Origin: Pseudomonas sp. TTU2014-080ASC
GTDB lineage: Bacteria; Pseudomonadota; Gammaproteobacteria; Pseudomonadales; Pseudomonadaceae
NCBI RefSeq assembly: GCF_001446935.1
Contig: NZ_LKKK01000011.1
Coordinates: forward strand, 620,001-684,000
DNA: 64,000 nucleotides
Reading direction: 5' to 3'
Shown here: in pieces, positions 48,895-56,762 of the stretch
How the letters are laid out: the number at the start of each line of letters is the position of its first letter
How positions within the stretch are numbered: the first letter of the stretch is position 1
Notes under the pieces: generated by a model
What the model was told of the DNA's origin: nothing
The model's input: the letters and a program-made list of their open reading frames with translations, nothing else
The model's database searches: none
Program-made: the position numbers and the translations under genes

Positions 48895-48943
48895 GGGCAA
48901 GTATTCGTTTTTAAAGAACCCCTTGAAAAACGAATACTTGCCC
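48895..48943. repeat. Perfect 18-bp inverted repeat upstream of htpG
   Basis: GGGCAAGTATTCGTTTTT (48895-48912) and its exact complement AAAAACGAATACTTGCCC (48926-48943) flank a 13-base loop. The right arm and loop overlap the heat-shock promoter. A T6 run at 48948-48953 follows the right arm after CCAC, so in RNA from upstream it could also terminate transcription. It does not match CIRCE (TTAGCACTC-N9-GAGTGCTAA). Confidence 0.85.
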
Positions 48944-48949
48944 CCACTT
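48919..48949 (+). promoter_or_regulatory. Sigma-32 heat-shock promoter of htpG
   Basis: CCCCTTGAAA (-35) and CCCCACTT (-10) are separated by 13 bases, closely matching the RpoH consensus (CTTGAAA and CCCCATNT). Transcription would start about 45 bases before the htpG ATG. Confidence 0.82.
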
Positions 48950-49000
48950 TTTTACCATCCGCCGTACCTCGGCATCGTAAATAAAGTGGAGTAAGAGACC

Positions 49001-50905
49001 ATGAGTGTGGAGACTCAAAAAGAAACGCTGGGCTTCCAGACCGAGGTGAAGCAGCTGCTTCATCTGATGATCCATTCGCTGTATTCAAATAAAGAAATCT
49101 TCCTTCGCGAACTGATTTCCAACGCATCCGATGCCTCTGACAAGCTGCGTTTCGAAGCACTGGCTAAGCCTGAACTGCTTGAAGGCGGCGCTGATCTGAA
49201 GATTCGTGTCAGCTTTGATAAAGACGCCAAAACCATCACCCTTGAGGACAATGGTATTGGCATGAATCGCGATGATGCGATTACCCATCTGGGGACTATC
49301 GCTAAGTCAGGCACCGCTGATTTTATGAAACAACTGACGGGTGATCAGAAGAAAGACTCGCACCTAATCGGTCAGTTTGGTGTTGGCTTCTATTCAGCCT
49401 TTATCGTGGCTGACAAAGTTGATGTGTATAGCCGTCGCGCCGGCACACCGGCCAGCGAGGGTGTGCACTGGTCGAGTAAAGGCGAGGGTGACTTCGAGAT
49501 CGCCACGGTTGAGAAGGCAGAGCGTGGCACCCGCATCGTGCTTCACCTGAAGGCGGGTGAAGAAGAGTTTGCTGATGGCTGGCGTCTGCGCAACATCATC
49601 AAGAAGTATTCTGACCATATCGCGCTGCCGATCGAGTTGCCGAAAGAGTTCCACGGCGAAGAGAAAGACAAACCGACCGAAATCGAATGGGAAACCGTCA
49701 ACCGTGCCAGCGCACTGTGGACCCGTCCGCGTACCGAAATCACGGACGAGGAATACCAGGAGTTCTACAAGCACATCGGTCATGATTTCGAGAATCCGCT
49801 GAGTTGGAGCCACAACAAGGTTGAGGGCAAGCTGGAGTACACCTCACTGCTGTATACCCCGGCTCGTGCACCGTTTGATCTGTATCAGCGTGAGGCACCG
49901 CGCGGCCTGAAGCTGTATGTGCAGCGTGTGTTCGTGATGGACCAGGCTGAGTCGTTCCTGCCGCTGTACCTGCGTTTCATCAAGGGTGTGGTGGACTCCA
50001 ATGACCTGTCACTGAACGTGTCCCGCGAGATTCTGCAGAAAGACCCGATCATCGACTCGATGAAGTCTGCACTCACCAAGCGTGTCCTCGACATGCTGGA
50101 AAAACTGGCAAAGAACGAGCCGGAAAAATATCAGGGCTTTTGGAAAAACTTCGGCCAGGTGCTGAAGGAAGGCCCAGCAGAAGATTTCGCCAACAAAGAG
50201 AAGATTGCCGGTCTGCTGCGCTTTGCCTCTACCCGTACAGAGAACGGCGAGCAAAGCGTTGCCTTGGCTGACTACGTGGGGCGCATGGCCGAAGGCCAAG
50301 ACAAGATTTACTACCTCACCGGTGAATCTTATGCCCATGTGAAGAACAGCCCACATCTGGAAGTCTTCCGTAAGAAAGGCATCGAGGTGCTGCTGCTGAC
50401 CGACCGCATCGACGAGTGGCTGATGAGCTACCTGACCGATTTCGACGGCAAACAGTTCGTGGATGTGGCCCGCGGTGATTTGGACCTCGGCAAGCTGGAC
50501 AGCGAAGAGGACAAAAAGGCGCAGGAAGAGGTAGCCAAGGCTAAAGAAGGTCTGGTCGAGCGTCTTAAAACTGCTCTGGGCGAGCAGGTCGCCGAGGTGC
50601 GTGTGTCGCACCGTCTGACCGATTCGCCGGCGATTCTGGCCATTGGTGAGCAGGATCTGGGCTTGCAGATGCGTCAGATTCTTGAAGCCAGCGGTCAAAA
50701 AGTGCCTGAGTCCAAGCCGATCTTCGAGTTCAACCCTAACCATCCGCTGATTGAGAAGCTGGATGCAGAGGCTGACGAAGACCGCTTTGCTGACTTGAGT
50801 CTGATTTTGTTTGATCAGGCGGCACTGGCGGCTGGTGATACGCCGAAGGATCCAGCTGCTTATGTACAGCGTCTGAACAAGCTGTTGGTCGAGCTGTCTG
50901 CTTGA
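49001..50905 (+). CDS. htpG: Molecular chaperone HtpG (Hsp90)
   Basis: HtpG is the bacterial Hsp90, an ATP-dependent dimeric chaperone. The 634-residue protein is full length. The N-terminal ATPase domain (about 1-215) has [31 protein letters not shown] and [11 protein letters not shown]. The middle domain has [14 protein letters not shown] and [11 protein letters not shown]. The C-terminal domain dimerises. GGAG lies upstream of the ATG. The sigma-32 promoter shows heat-shock control, and a strong terminator follows. Confidence 0.97.
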   Translation: MSVETQKETLGFQTEVKQLLHLMIHSLYSNKEIFLRELISNASDASDKLRFEALAKPELLEGGADLKIRVSFDKDAKTITLEDNGIGMNRDDAITHLGTIAKSGTADFMKQLTGDQKKDSHLIGQFGVGFYSAFIVADKVDVYSRRAGTPASEGVHWSSKGEGDFEIATVEKAERGTRIVLHLKAGEEEFADGWRLRNIIKKYSDHIALPIELPKEFHGEEKDKPTEIEWETVNRASALWTRPRTEITDEEYQEFYKHIGHDFENPLSWSHNKVEGKLEYTSLLYTPARAPFDLYQREAPRGLKLYVQRVFVMDQAESFLPLYLRFIKGVVDSNDLSLNVSREILQKDPIIDSMKSALTKRVLDMLEKLAKNEPEKYQGFWKNFGQVLKEGPAEDFANKEKIAGLLRFASTRTENGEQSVALADYVGRMAEGQDKIYYLTGESYAHVKNSPHLEVFRKKGIEVLLLTDRIDEWLMSYLTDFDGKQFVDVARGDLDLGKLDSEEDKKAQEEVAKAKEGLVERLKTALGEQVAEVRVSHRLTDSPAILAIGEQDLGLQMRQILEASGQKVPESKPIFEFNPNHPLIEKLDAEADEDRFADLSLILFDQAALAAGDTPKDPAAYVQRLNKLLVELSA

Positions 50906-50917
50906 CGGCAGGTCAAG

Positions 50918-50944
50918 AAAAAGCCCGCGAAAGCGGGCTTTTTT
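50918..50944 (+). terminator. Terminator of htpG
   Basis: AAAAAGCCCGC pairs with GCGGGCTTTTT around GAAA, followed by T residues. Confidence 0.95.
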
Positions 50945-51002
50945 GTATCCGTGCGTTATTACCCACTAGAGTTGTTAGATGAATGTCTTAAAGGAAAACA
51001 CC

Positions 51003-51788
51003 ATGGCTACGCCTTCTATTCCCTCGACGTTGGTTGTGCAAATTGATGGTGTTGAAAAGCAGTTTGTGTGTGAGGCGGTGAGCTATGAGCTCGAAGACGA
51101 ATCGTTTGAAGGTCTGCTGGTTCGCGCTGCAGGTGTGACCGCTTCACGCCCAGGTTTGCTGATGGTGCCTAATTGGCTCGGGGTAAATCTGGAGGCTGCT
51201 AAAAACGCAGCGCGTGTGGCTGATGAGCGATATGTGGTTCTGCTTGTAGATATGTACGGTAAAGGCATGCGCCCGGCCAATGCGGATGAGGCTCAGGTGC
51301 TTTCATCCAAATTACGCACTGGGGATCGTAGCCTCATGCGTAAGCGCACTCAGGTTGCGATCAGCGTTTTGCAGGAGCGGGCGGATGAGTGGGGTGTGGA
51401 TGCCGATAGGTTGGGCGCGGTAGGGTTTTGCTTTGGAGGCAGTGCCGTACTGGAGTTGGCGCGCTCGGGAGCAGACTTGAGCGGCTTTGTGTCGTTCCAT
51501 GGCAGTCTGGATACTCCGCATCCTACCGATGCGCAGAACATCAAAGCGCCGGTTTTAGTCTTGCATGGAGCAGATGATCCTATCGTGCCTCAGGAGCAGG
51601 TGCAGGCGTTTATCGCGGAGATGAAAGCGGCTAGGGTGGACTGGCAGCTGGTGGTGTATGGCGGCGCAGTTCATTCTTTTACCAGTCCGATGGCTAATGT
51701 TCCGGGTGTAGGTGAATATCATCCGGCTGCGGCGCAGCGGGCCTACAAGGCGATGGATGATCTGTTTGAAGAGGTTTTCAAGCTGTGA
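51003..51788 (+). CDS. Dienelactone hydrolase family protein
   Basis: The 261-residue protein is an alpha/beta hydrolase with the dienelactone-hydrolase nucleophile elbow GFCFGGSA (Cys143), acid in VLHGADDPIVP (Asp191 or 192) and the catalytic His in GGAVHSFT (His224). The natural substrate is unknown; members act on lactones and esters. AAGGAAAACACC precedes ATG 51003, which decides against the in-frame ATG at 50979. It is transcribed after, and separately from, htpG. Confidence 0.88.
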   Translation: MATPSIPSTLVVQIDGVEKQFVCEAVSYELEDESFEGLLVRAAGVTASRPGLLMVPNWLGVNLEAAKNAARVADERYVVLLVDMYGKGMRPANADEAQVLSSKLRTGDRSLMRKRTQVAISVLQERADEWGVDADRLGAVGFCFGGSAVLELARSGADLSGFVSFHGSLDTPHPTDAQNIKAPVLVLHGADDPIVPQEQVQAFIAEMKAARVDWQLVVYGGAVHSFTSPMANVPGVGEYHPAAAQRAYKAMDDLFEEVFKL

Positions 51789-51828
51789 AGAGGTGACTGG
51801 GAAACTGCTGGCTTCCCAGTCTTATCCC

Positions 51829-52686
51829 TCAGCTGTACTCAATGCGGGTGGTTTCGCCAGGTACTGTCGGCCAATCTCCAGCGCTCCAGCGCTGGCGGGC
51901 CTGTTCAATTAGCTCGGGGCGGCTGGCGACAAAGTTCCAGTACATCCGACGTGGGCCTATTGGTTCGCCGCCAATCAGTAGCAGGTGGCTTTCGCTGCAG
52001 GCTGAGATGGTGCAGACCTCGCCTTGTGGTAGCTGCATAAGGCCGAGTTCGGGCAGTGCAGTGTCATCAACCAGAACTTCGCCTTTAACCAGGTACAGGG
52101 CCCGCTCGCTGTACTCGTCCGGTATCTGTAAGACAGTCCCGGCGGCCATCTTCAGTTCGGCATAGAGCGCAGGAGAGCGCATAGGTACGGGGGATTCCAT
52201 GCAGAAACCGCTGCCAGCGATCACGCAGATTTCCACGCCCATGCTTGAACTGCGTGGCAGGGTCGATTTGGGGTGGTGGCTGTAGCTGGGTTCACATTCT
52301 TCTTCTTCGGCGGGCAGCGCCACCCACAGCTGTGTACCGTGCACCTTTGAACCTGACTGAAACAGCGCCTGCGGTGTTCGCTCAACATGGGCGATCGCAT
52401 GGCCTGCGGTCATCCAGCTGACATCACCTGCTTGCACAATTTGGTCGGAGCCCAGGCTGTCCTTATGCTGCAGCTGACCTTCAAACAGGTAGGACAGGGT
52501 GGACAGGCCGATATGCGGGTGCTGGCCGATATCAACTCCTGAGCCTGGCGCAAAGTGGTGCTCGCTGATGTGATCGAAGAACACGAAAGGGCCAACGCTG
52601 CGACACTTGGCTGCTGGCATGGCACGGACGATAGGCTGCCCTAGTAGCAGTTCCGGGCGCGCCTGTATGACGAGGTAATCAGCCAT
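51829..52686 (-). CDS. Pirin family protein
   Basis: The 285-residue bicupin matches bacterial pirins, some of which act as quercetin dioxygenases. FFDHISEHHFAPGSGVDIGQ precedes the metal site, whose ligands in the N-terminal cupin should be His56, His58, His100 and Glu102 (HPHIG and HAIAHVE). The C-terminal cupin covers about residues 170-250. ATG 52686 overlaps the end of the OsmC-like gene by eight bases, so the two are probably translated together. Whether it is enzymatic or regulatory is not clear from sequence. Confidence 0.9.
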   Translation of the reverse strand: MADYLVIQARPELLLGQPIVRAMPAAKCRSVGPFVFFDHISEHHFAPGSGVDIGQHPHIGLSTLSYLFEGQLQHKDSLGSDQIVQAGDVSWMTAGHAIAHVERTPQALFQSGSKVHGTQLWVALPAEEEECEPSYSHHPKSTLPRSSSMGVEICVIAGSGFCMESPVPMRSPALYAELKMAAGTVLQIPDEYSERALYLVKGEVLVDDTALPELGLMQLPQGEVCTISACSESHLLLIGGEPIGPRRMYWNFVASRPELIEQARQRWSAGDWPTVPGETTRIEYS

Positions 52687-53083
52687 ACGAGCGCTCACTG
52701 AGCAAGGTGGTGATTTCAACCTCGGTGCTGGTCATTAGTTTGTGTATTGGGCACTTGTCTGCAATGCGCAGGAGTTGCTCGCGCTGAGCGTCATCCAGTG
52801 GGCCAATGAGGTCCAACTCAACATTTAGGCGATACATGCCTTTACGTTCATCGCTGTTATCGCGGTTAAGCTGGACATCAACGCTCTCCAGCGGGATGCC
52901 GCGCTGCTTTGCAAACAGGCTCAGGGTGAGGGCCTTGCAAGCTCCGAGTGCTGCGTCGAAGTAGTCATGGGGATCAGGTGCTGCATCGGTGCCGCCCAAT
53001 GCTTCAGAAACGTCCGTATGCAGTGTGTGTGCGCCGATTTCAATGCGATGCAGCAGGCCTTTCTCGGTTTTGACGTTGATCAT
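52679..53083 (-). CDS. OsmC-family protein
   Basis: The 134-residue protein has the OsmC/Ohr fold with the two expected cysteines (Cys49 in ALGACKALTL, Cys111 in DKCPIHK). Such proteins reduce organic peroxides by a thiol mechanism. GGTDAAPDPHDYFDAALG is typical of the YhfA-like branch. It precedes and overlaps the pirin gene on the same strand, suggesting a two-gene stress operon. It is divergent from the amidohydrolase gene. Confidence 0.88.
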   Translation of the reverse strand: MINVKTEKGLLHRIEIGAHTLHTDVSEALGGTDAAPDPHDYFDAALGACKALTLSLFAKQRGIPLESVDVQLNRDNSDERKGMYRLNVELDLIGPLDDAQREQLLRIADKCPIHKLMTSTEVEITTLLSERSYG

Positions 53084-53226
53084 AAGAACTCCGCTTCCTT
53101 GAGGTAAGCACGCAGCCTAGCCCACGCCGCCTTCTCAAGCCAGCTTTGGCGGTGTGTGGGCCGCGGCAGCAGTTAGTCATCTACTCTTTATCAAGTGCAA
53201 TCAAGCCCTAACTTAATAAGGAATGG

Positions 53227-54237
53227 ATGATGTTACGTATTGGCTGCATGGCAATGATGGCGGTGTTAAGCCCGCTGCTTGAGGCTCGTGACTACCGCTT
53301 CAGTGATGCGCATCTGCACTATGTGGATTTCTTTCAGGAGTCGGATGGCATGGAGGCGCTGCAGGAAAAAATGCAGGCTGCCGGGATTGAGCATGTGATG
53401 CTGTCGGGTGTCCCGGTTGCCAAGAAGTGGGATGAAGACGAGCCCAAGCGTCCACGTTATTACGCCGGGGATGACGCCAATGCCTATTGGTATAGCGCTA
53501 CGGACGTATGGGTGGCAGACGCATACAAGAAGCTACCCGCTAACCAGCGACAATATTTTCATCCGTTTCTGTCGGGCTTTAATCCGAACGATAAAAATGC
53601 GGACGCTCATATTCGCCGCATGCTGGAGCTAGATCCGGGGCTTTGGCAGGGCATTGGCGAGATTTTCACCCGTCATGATGATCTCACTGCGTTAATTCAT
53701 GGCGAAGCGCCACGGGCGAACAATGAGGCGCTGGCAAGGGTATTTCACTTGGCGGCCGAATATGACTTGCCCGTTTTGCTGCATTCCAACATCACCTCTA
53801 AACGTGAGCGCAATCCGCTGTACTTGCCCGAGATAGAAGAGCCGCTGCGCAACCACCCGCATGTGCGTTTTATCTGGGCGCATGCCGGAACCAGCATGGA
53901 ATTGCATCGGCATCAGGTGAAACTGAAGTTTCTCTACACCAACCTTGAACGCATGCTTGAGCAATACCCCAATCTGTATATCGATCTCTCCTGGACGATG
54001 CTGCAGCCGTACCTGCTCGATGAGCAGGGCAAGCCGGATGCTAAGTGGGTGAAGCTGATTAGTACTTATCCTGAGCGTTTTATGCTTGGCTCTGATGCGG
54101 TCGGCCAGTTCGACAGCCTCGAAGAAACCATGAAGAGTTTTGTGCCGTTCCTGGACGCGCTGCCGGAAGAGGTGGCGCGACGGCTATCCAGGGATAATTT
54201 TCTTCAGATTCTGCCTCGCAATTCAAAGCTGCAATAA
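53227..54237 (+). CDS. Exported amidohydrolase-family metal-dependent hydrolase
   Basis: The 336-residue protein has a short signal peptide (about 1-20) and an amidohydrolase TIM-barrel. Metal ligand candidates are His-x-His in DAHLHYVDF, His in LLHSNITS, His in WAHAGTS and Asp in LGSDAVG. The order fits the amidohydrolase_2 type, which covers decarboxylases and hydrolases of aromatic and lactone substrates. Location is probably periplasmic, unusual for that family. The start is the first of two ATGs at 53227 and 53230. The gene lies between the OsmC-pirin pair and DUF3859 gene, with no operon signs. Confidence 0.8.
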   Translation: MMLRIGCMAMMAVLSPLLEARDYRFSDAHLHYVDFFQESDGMEALQEKMQAAGIEHVMLSGVPVAKKWDEDEPKRPRYYAGDDANAYWYSATDVWVADAYKKLPANQRQYFHPFLSGFNPNDKNADAHIRRMLELDPGLWQGIGEIFTRHDDLTALIHGEAPRANNEALARVFHLAAEYDLPVLLHSNITSKRERNPLYLPEIEEPLRNHPHVRFIWAHAGTSMELHRHQVKLKFLYTNLERMLEQYPNLYIDLSWTMLQPYLLDEQGKPDAKWVKLISTYPERFMLGSDAVGQFDSLEETMKSFVPFLDALPEEVARRLSRDNFLQILPRNSKLQ

Positions 54238-54250
54238 CTGTGTAATGACT

Positions 54251-54284
54251 TTTTCATGCGTCTGACATACGTGCGTCATAGGCT
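54251..54284 (+). promoter_or_regulatory. Pho-box-like repeat and -10 upstream of the DUF3859 gene
   Basis: TTTTCAT, CTGACAT and GCGTCAT follow at 11-base intervals (54251, 54262, 54273), resembling the CTGTCAT-N4-CTGTCAT layout of PhoB sites. TAGGCT at 54279-54284 lies 10 bases after the second unit, the canonical -10 position. No good -35 is seen. Mismatches in each unit make this tentative. Confidence 0.35.
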
Positions 54285-54311
54285 CTCGGCAACTTAAATA
54301 AGGAGCGCACT

Positions 54312-54779
54312 ATGTACAACACTTGCAGGGCTGCCATTGCGGCAGCATTGCTGGGCACATCTGCTTTTGGGCAGGCAGATGTGCGATTGGAGGGGCCGGT
54401 CGAGTACGGAGTTTTTGTCAGCCAGTACGAGAACTTTCAGCCTGGTGAGCGAGTGCTGACACGCAGCAATCAGGAAATTCAGCGTACAGAAGTTGTCCCG
54501 GCAACGCTGGGTACAAAGTTTGGTATGCGCTACACGCTGGCGGGTAAAACTGAAGCAGAGCAGCCGCTGACGCTGCTGTATTTCACGCCGGGTGTGATAA
54601 CGCCGGATGGTAAGCGTCACGATAAATTTGAGGTCTATCAGAAGCTTGTGCCAGCTGCAGCTCAGGATGTGATGGCCTTTGAATTCACCGAGCACCACGA
54701 AGTGGTCAAAGGTATATGGCACTTTATGGTGTTTCAGGGCGACCGAAAGCTGGCTGAGCAGCGTTTTGAGGTACGCTGA
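54312..54779 (+). CDS. Exported DUF3859 protein
   Basis: The 155-residue protein has a signal peptide (about 1-22, ending SAFGQA) and matches DUF3859: VEYGVFVSQYENF near the start, TKFGMRYTLAG, and VKGIWHFMVFQGDRKLAEQRF at the end. It should be a beta-rich periplasmic protein of unknown function. AAGGAG precedes the ATG, and a bidirectional terminator follows, shared with fabB. Its upstream region has a Pho-box-like repeat. Confidence 0.8.
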   Translation: MYNTCRAAIAAALLGTSAFGQADVRLEGPVEYGVFVSQYENFQPGERVLTRSNQEIQRTEVVPATLGTKFGMRYTLAGKTEAEQPLTLLYFTPGVITPDGKRHDKFEVYQKLVPAAAQDVMAFEFTEHHEVVKGIWHFMVFQGDRKLAEQRFEVR

Positions 54780-54796
54780 AGTAATCATTCAGACAC

Positions 54797-54825
54797 AAAA
54801 AACGGCACCCGAAGGTGCCGTTTTT
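54797..54825. terminator. Bidirectional terminator between DUF3859 gene and fabB
   Basis: AAAAACGGCACC pairs with GGTGCCGTTTTT around CGAA, with A/T runs on both sides. Confidence 0.93.
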
Positions 54826-54844
54826 ATTGGTCGCAAGGGCCGGT

Positions 54845-56062
54845 TTATTCAGTCCAGCGCTTGAGTACCAGTGTGGCGTTGGTGCCGCCGAAGCCGAAGC
54901 TGTTGCTCATCACTGTATCGATTTTGGCGTTTTCGATAGTGGTGCGCTGGATCGGCAGATCAGCTACTTCTGGGTCCAGCTCGTCGATGTTGGCAGAGCC
55001 TGCAATGAAGTTGCCTTCCATCATCAGCATGCAATAGATCGCTTCGTGAACGCCCGCAGCGCCCAGAGAGTGACCGGACAAGCTCTTGGTCGAGCTGATT
55101 GCCGGGGCCTTGTCGCCGAACACTTCACGAATACCGCGAGCTTCAGCCACGTCGCCTACCGGAGTGGAGGTGCCGTGGGTGTTCAGGTAGTCGATCGGGG
55201 TGTTTACGGTGGACAGTGCCTGCTGCATGCAGCGGATAGCACCTTCGCCGCTTGGCGCAACCATGTCGTAGCCGTCGGAGGTGGCGCCGTAGCCAATGAT
55301 TTCAGCGTAAATCTTGGCACCGCGCTTGAGTGCGTGTTCCAGCTCTTCTACTACCACCATGCCGCCACCGCCGGCGATGACGAAGCCGTCTCGCTTGGCG
55401 TCATAGGCGCGGGAGGCTTTCTCCGGCGTGTCGTTGTACTGAGTGGAGAGTGCGCCCATGGCGTCGAACAGGCAGCTCTGGCTCCAGTGCTCTTCTTCAC
55501 CGCCACCGGCGAAGACGATGTCCTGTTTACCCATCTGGATCTGCTCCATGGCGTGACCGATGCAGTGAGCACTGGTAGCGCAAGCAGAAGAGATAGAGTA
55601 GTTCAGGCCTTTGATCTGGAACGGAGTGGCCAGGCAAGCGGAAACGGTGCTGCCCATGGTGCGGGTAACACGGTATGGGCCTATGCGCTTGACGCCTTTC
55701 TCGCGAAGGGTGTCGATGGCTTCCATCTGGTTCAGCGTAGAAGCACCACCGGAACCTGCGACCAGACCAGTGCGCGGGTTGGAAACCTGCTCAGGGGTCA
55801 GGCCGGAGTCGGCGATGGCCTGATTCATGGCCAGATAGGCGTAGGCAGCTGCATCGCCCATAAAGCGGAACAGCTTGCGATCAATCAGCTCTTCGAGGTT
55901 CAGATCAACAGAGCCGGAAACGTGGCTGCGCAGCCCCATTTCAGCGTAGGACGGGTTGTGCCGGATGCCTGGGCGACCAGCGCGCAGGTTGGCAGAGACG
56001 GTCTCTTTGTCATTGCCCAGGCAGGAAACGATACCCAAGCCAGTAATCACGACGCGACGCAT
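54845..56062 (-). CDS. fabB: Beta-ketoacyl-ACP synthase I
   Basis: FabB elongates the unsaturated acyl chain branch of type II fatty-acid synthesis. The 405-residue condensing enzyme has the active-site Cys161 in SACATSAH, and the histidines in [19 protein letters not shown] text ([11 protein letters not shown]) and [12 protein letters not shown]. The Lys-containing loop precedes the second His. It is 12 bases downstream of fabA on the same strand; the pair is the standard fabAB operon of pseudomonads. Confidence 0.97.
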   Translation of the reverse strand: MRRVVITGLGIVSCLGNDKETVSANLRAGRPGIRHNPSYAEMGLRSHVSGSVDLNLEELIDRKLFRFMGDAAAYAYLAMNQAIADSGLTPEQVSNPRTGLVAGSGGASTLNQMEAIDTLREKGVKRIGPYRVTRTMGSTVSACLATPFQIKGLNYSISSACATSAHCIGHAMEQIQMGKQDIVFAGGGEEEHWSQSCLFDAMGALSTQYNDTPEKASRAYDAKRDGFVIAGGGGMVVVEELEHALKRGAKIYAEIIGYGATSDGYDMVAPSGEGAIRCMQQALSTVNTPIDYLNTHGTSTPVGDVAEARGIREVFGDKAPAISSTKSLSGHSLGAAGVHEAIYCMLMMEGNFIAGSANIDELDPEVADLPIQRTTIENAKIDTVMSNSFGFGGTNATLVLKRWTE

Positions 56063-56074
56063 GAAGAGAGTCCT

Positions 56075-56590
56075 TTAGAAACTGTCGGTAGAGGTGAACA
56101 GGCCGACGCGCAGGCCTTCGGCACTGTAGATTTCGCGGCCGTCGACGCTAACGGTACCGTCGGCAATTGCCAGGACCAGAGAGCGGGCGATGGTGCGTTT
56201 GATGTGAATGTTATAGGTCACTTTCTTAGCGGTCGGCAGAACCTGACCGAAGAATTTAACCTCACCTGACCCCAGGGCACGGCCCCGACCAGGGTTGCCC
56301 TGCCAGCCGAGGTGGAAACCCACCAACTGCCACATGGCGTCAAGGCCCAGGCAACCAGGCATTACCGGGTCACCTTCAAAGTGGCAGGCGAAGAACCACA
56401 GGTCCGGATTGATGTCGAGCTCGGCAACAATTTCGCCTTTGCCATACTTGCCACCAACGTCGCTGATATGGGTAATGCGGTCGATCATCAGCATGTTCGG
56501 CGCGGGCAGTTGCGCATTACCTGGGCCGAAGAGTTCGCCGCGGCTGCAGCGCAACAGGTCTTCCCGGGTGAAGGCGTTTTGTTTGGTCAT
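56075..56590 (-). CDS. fabA: 3-hydroxydecanoyl-ACP dehydratase/isomerase
   Basis: FabA dehydrates 3-hydroxydecanoyl-ACP and isomerises the product to cis-3-decenoyl-ACP, the entry point of unsaturated fatty-acid synthesis. The 171-residue hotdog protein has the catalytic His70 in [15 protein letters not shown] and Asp84 in CLGLDAMWQ, in agreement with E. coli FabA. GAGG stands before the ATG (on the minus strand). A candidate operator lies 130 bases upstream, and the hybrid kinase gene lies before that on the same strand. Confidence 0.98.
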   Translation of the reverse strand: MTKQNAFTREDLLRCSRGELFGPGNAQLPAPNMLMIDRITHISDVGGKYGKGEIVAELDINPDLWFFACHFEGDPVMPGCLGLDAMWQLVGFHLGWQGNPGRGRALGSGEVKFFGQVLPTAKKVTYNIHIKRTIARSLVLAIADGTVSVDGREIYSAEGLRVGLFTSTDSF

Positions 56591-56716
56591 GCGAGCTCCT
56601 CAATATGTCCCATGCGCCAGGCTGGGCGAATTGTTATGGCGGGCGGCACAGTACGCTGCGCCAGCCAACAGCCTAGTGATAGACTATTGCGACGAAATGA
56701 AAGTCACAGATTTGTG

Positions 56717-56732
56717 AGTACAGTTGTACTCT
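56717..56732 (-). promoter_or_regulatory. Candidate operator for fabAB
   Basis: GAGTACA-GT-TGTACTC is a perfect 7-bp inverted repeat in the 172-base gap upstream of fabA. Its GTACA/TGTAC shape is like the sites of TetR-type regulators of unsaturated fatty-acid genes (FabR, DesT). Which regulator binds is not shown by the sequence. Possible -10-like hexamers lie on its fabA side. Confidence 0.5.
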
Positions 56733-56762
56733 GCATTTTAAGCCGGCCATAGTATACGGCGG

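Noticed and set aside
48895..48943. CIRCE/HrcA operator at htpG
   Set aside because: The arms do not match TTAGCACTC-N9-GAGTGCTAA, and the promoter is of sigma-32 type.
54815..56269. Open frame of 484 codons on the plus strand
   Set aside because: It is antisense to fabB and the fabA end, with no recognised domain.
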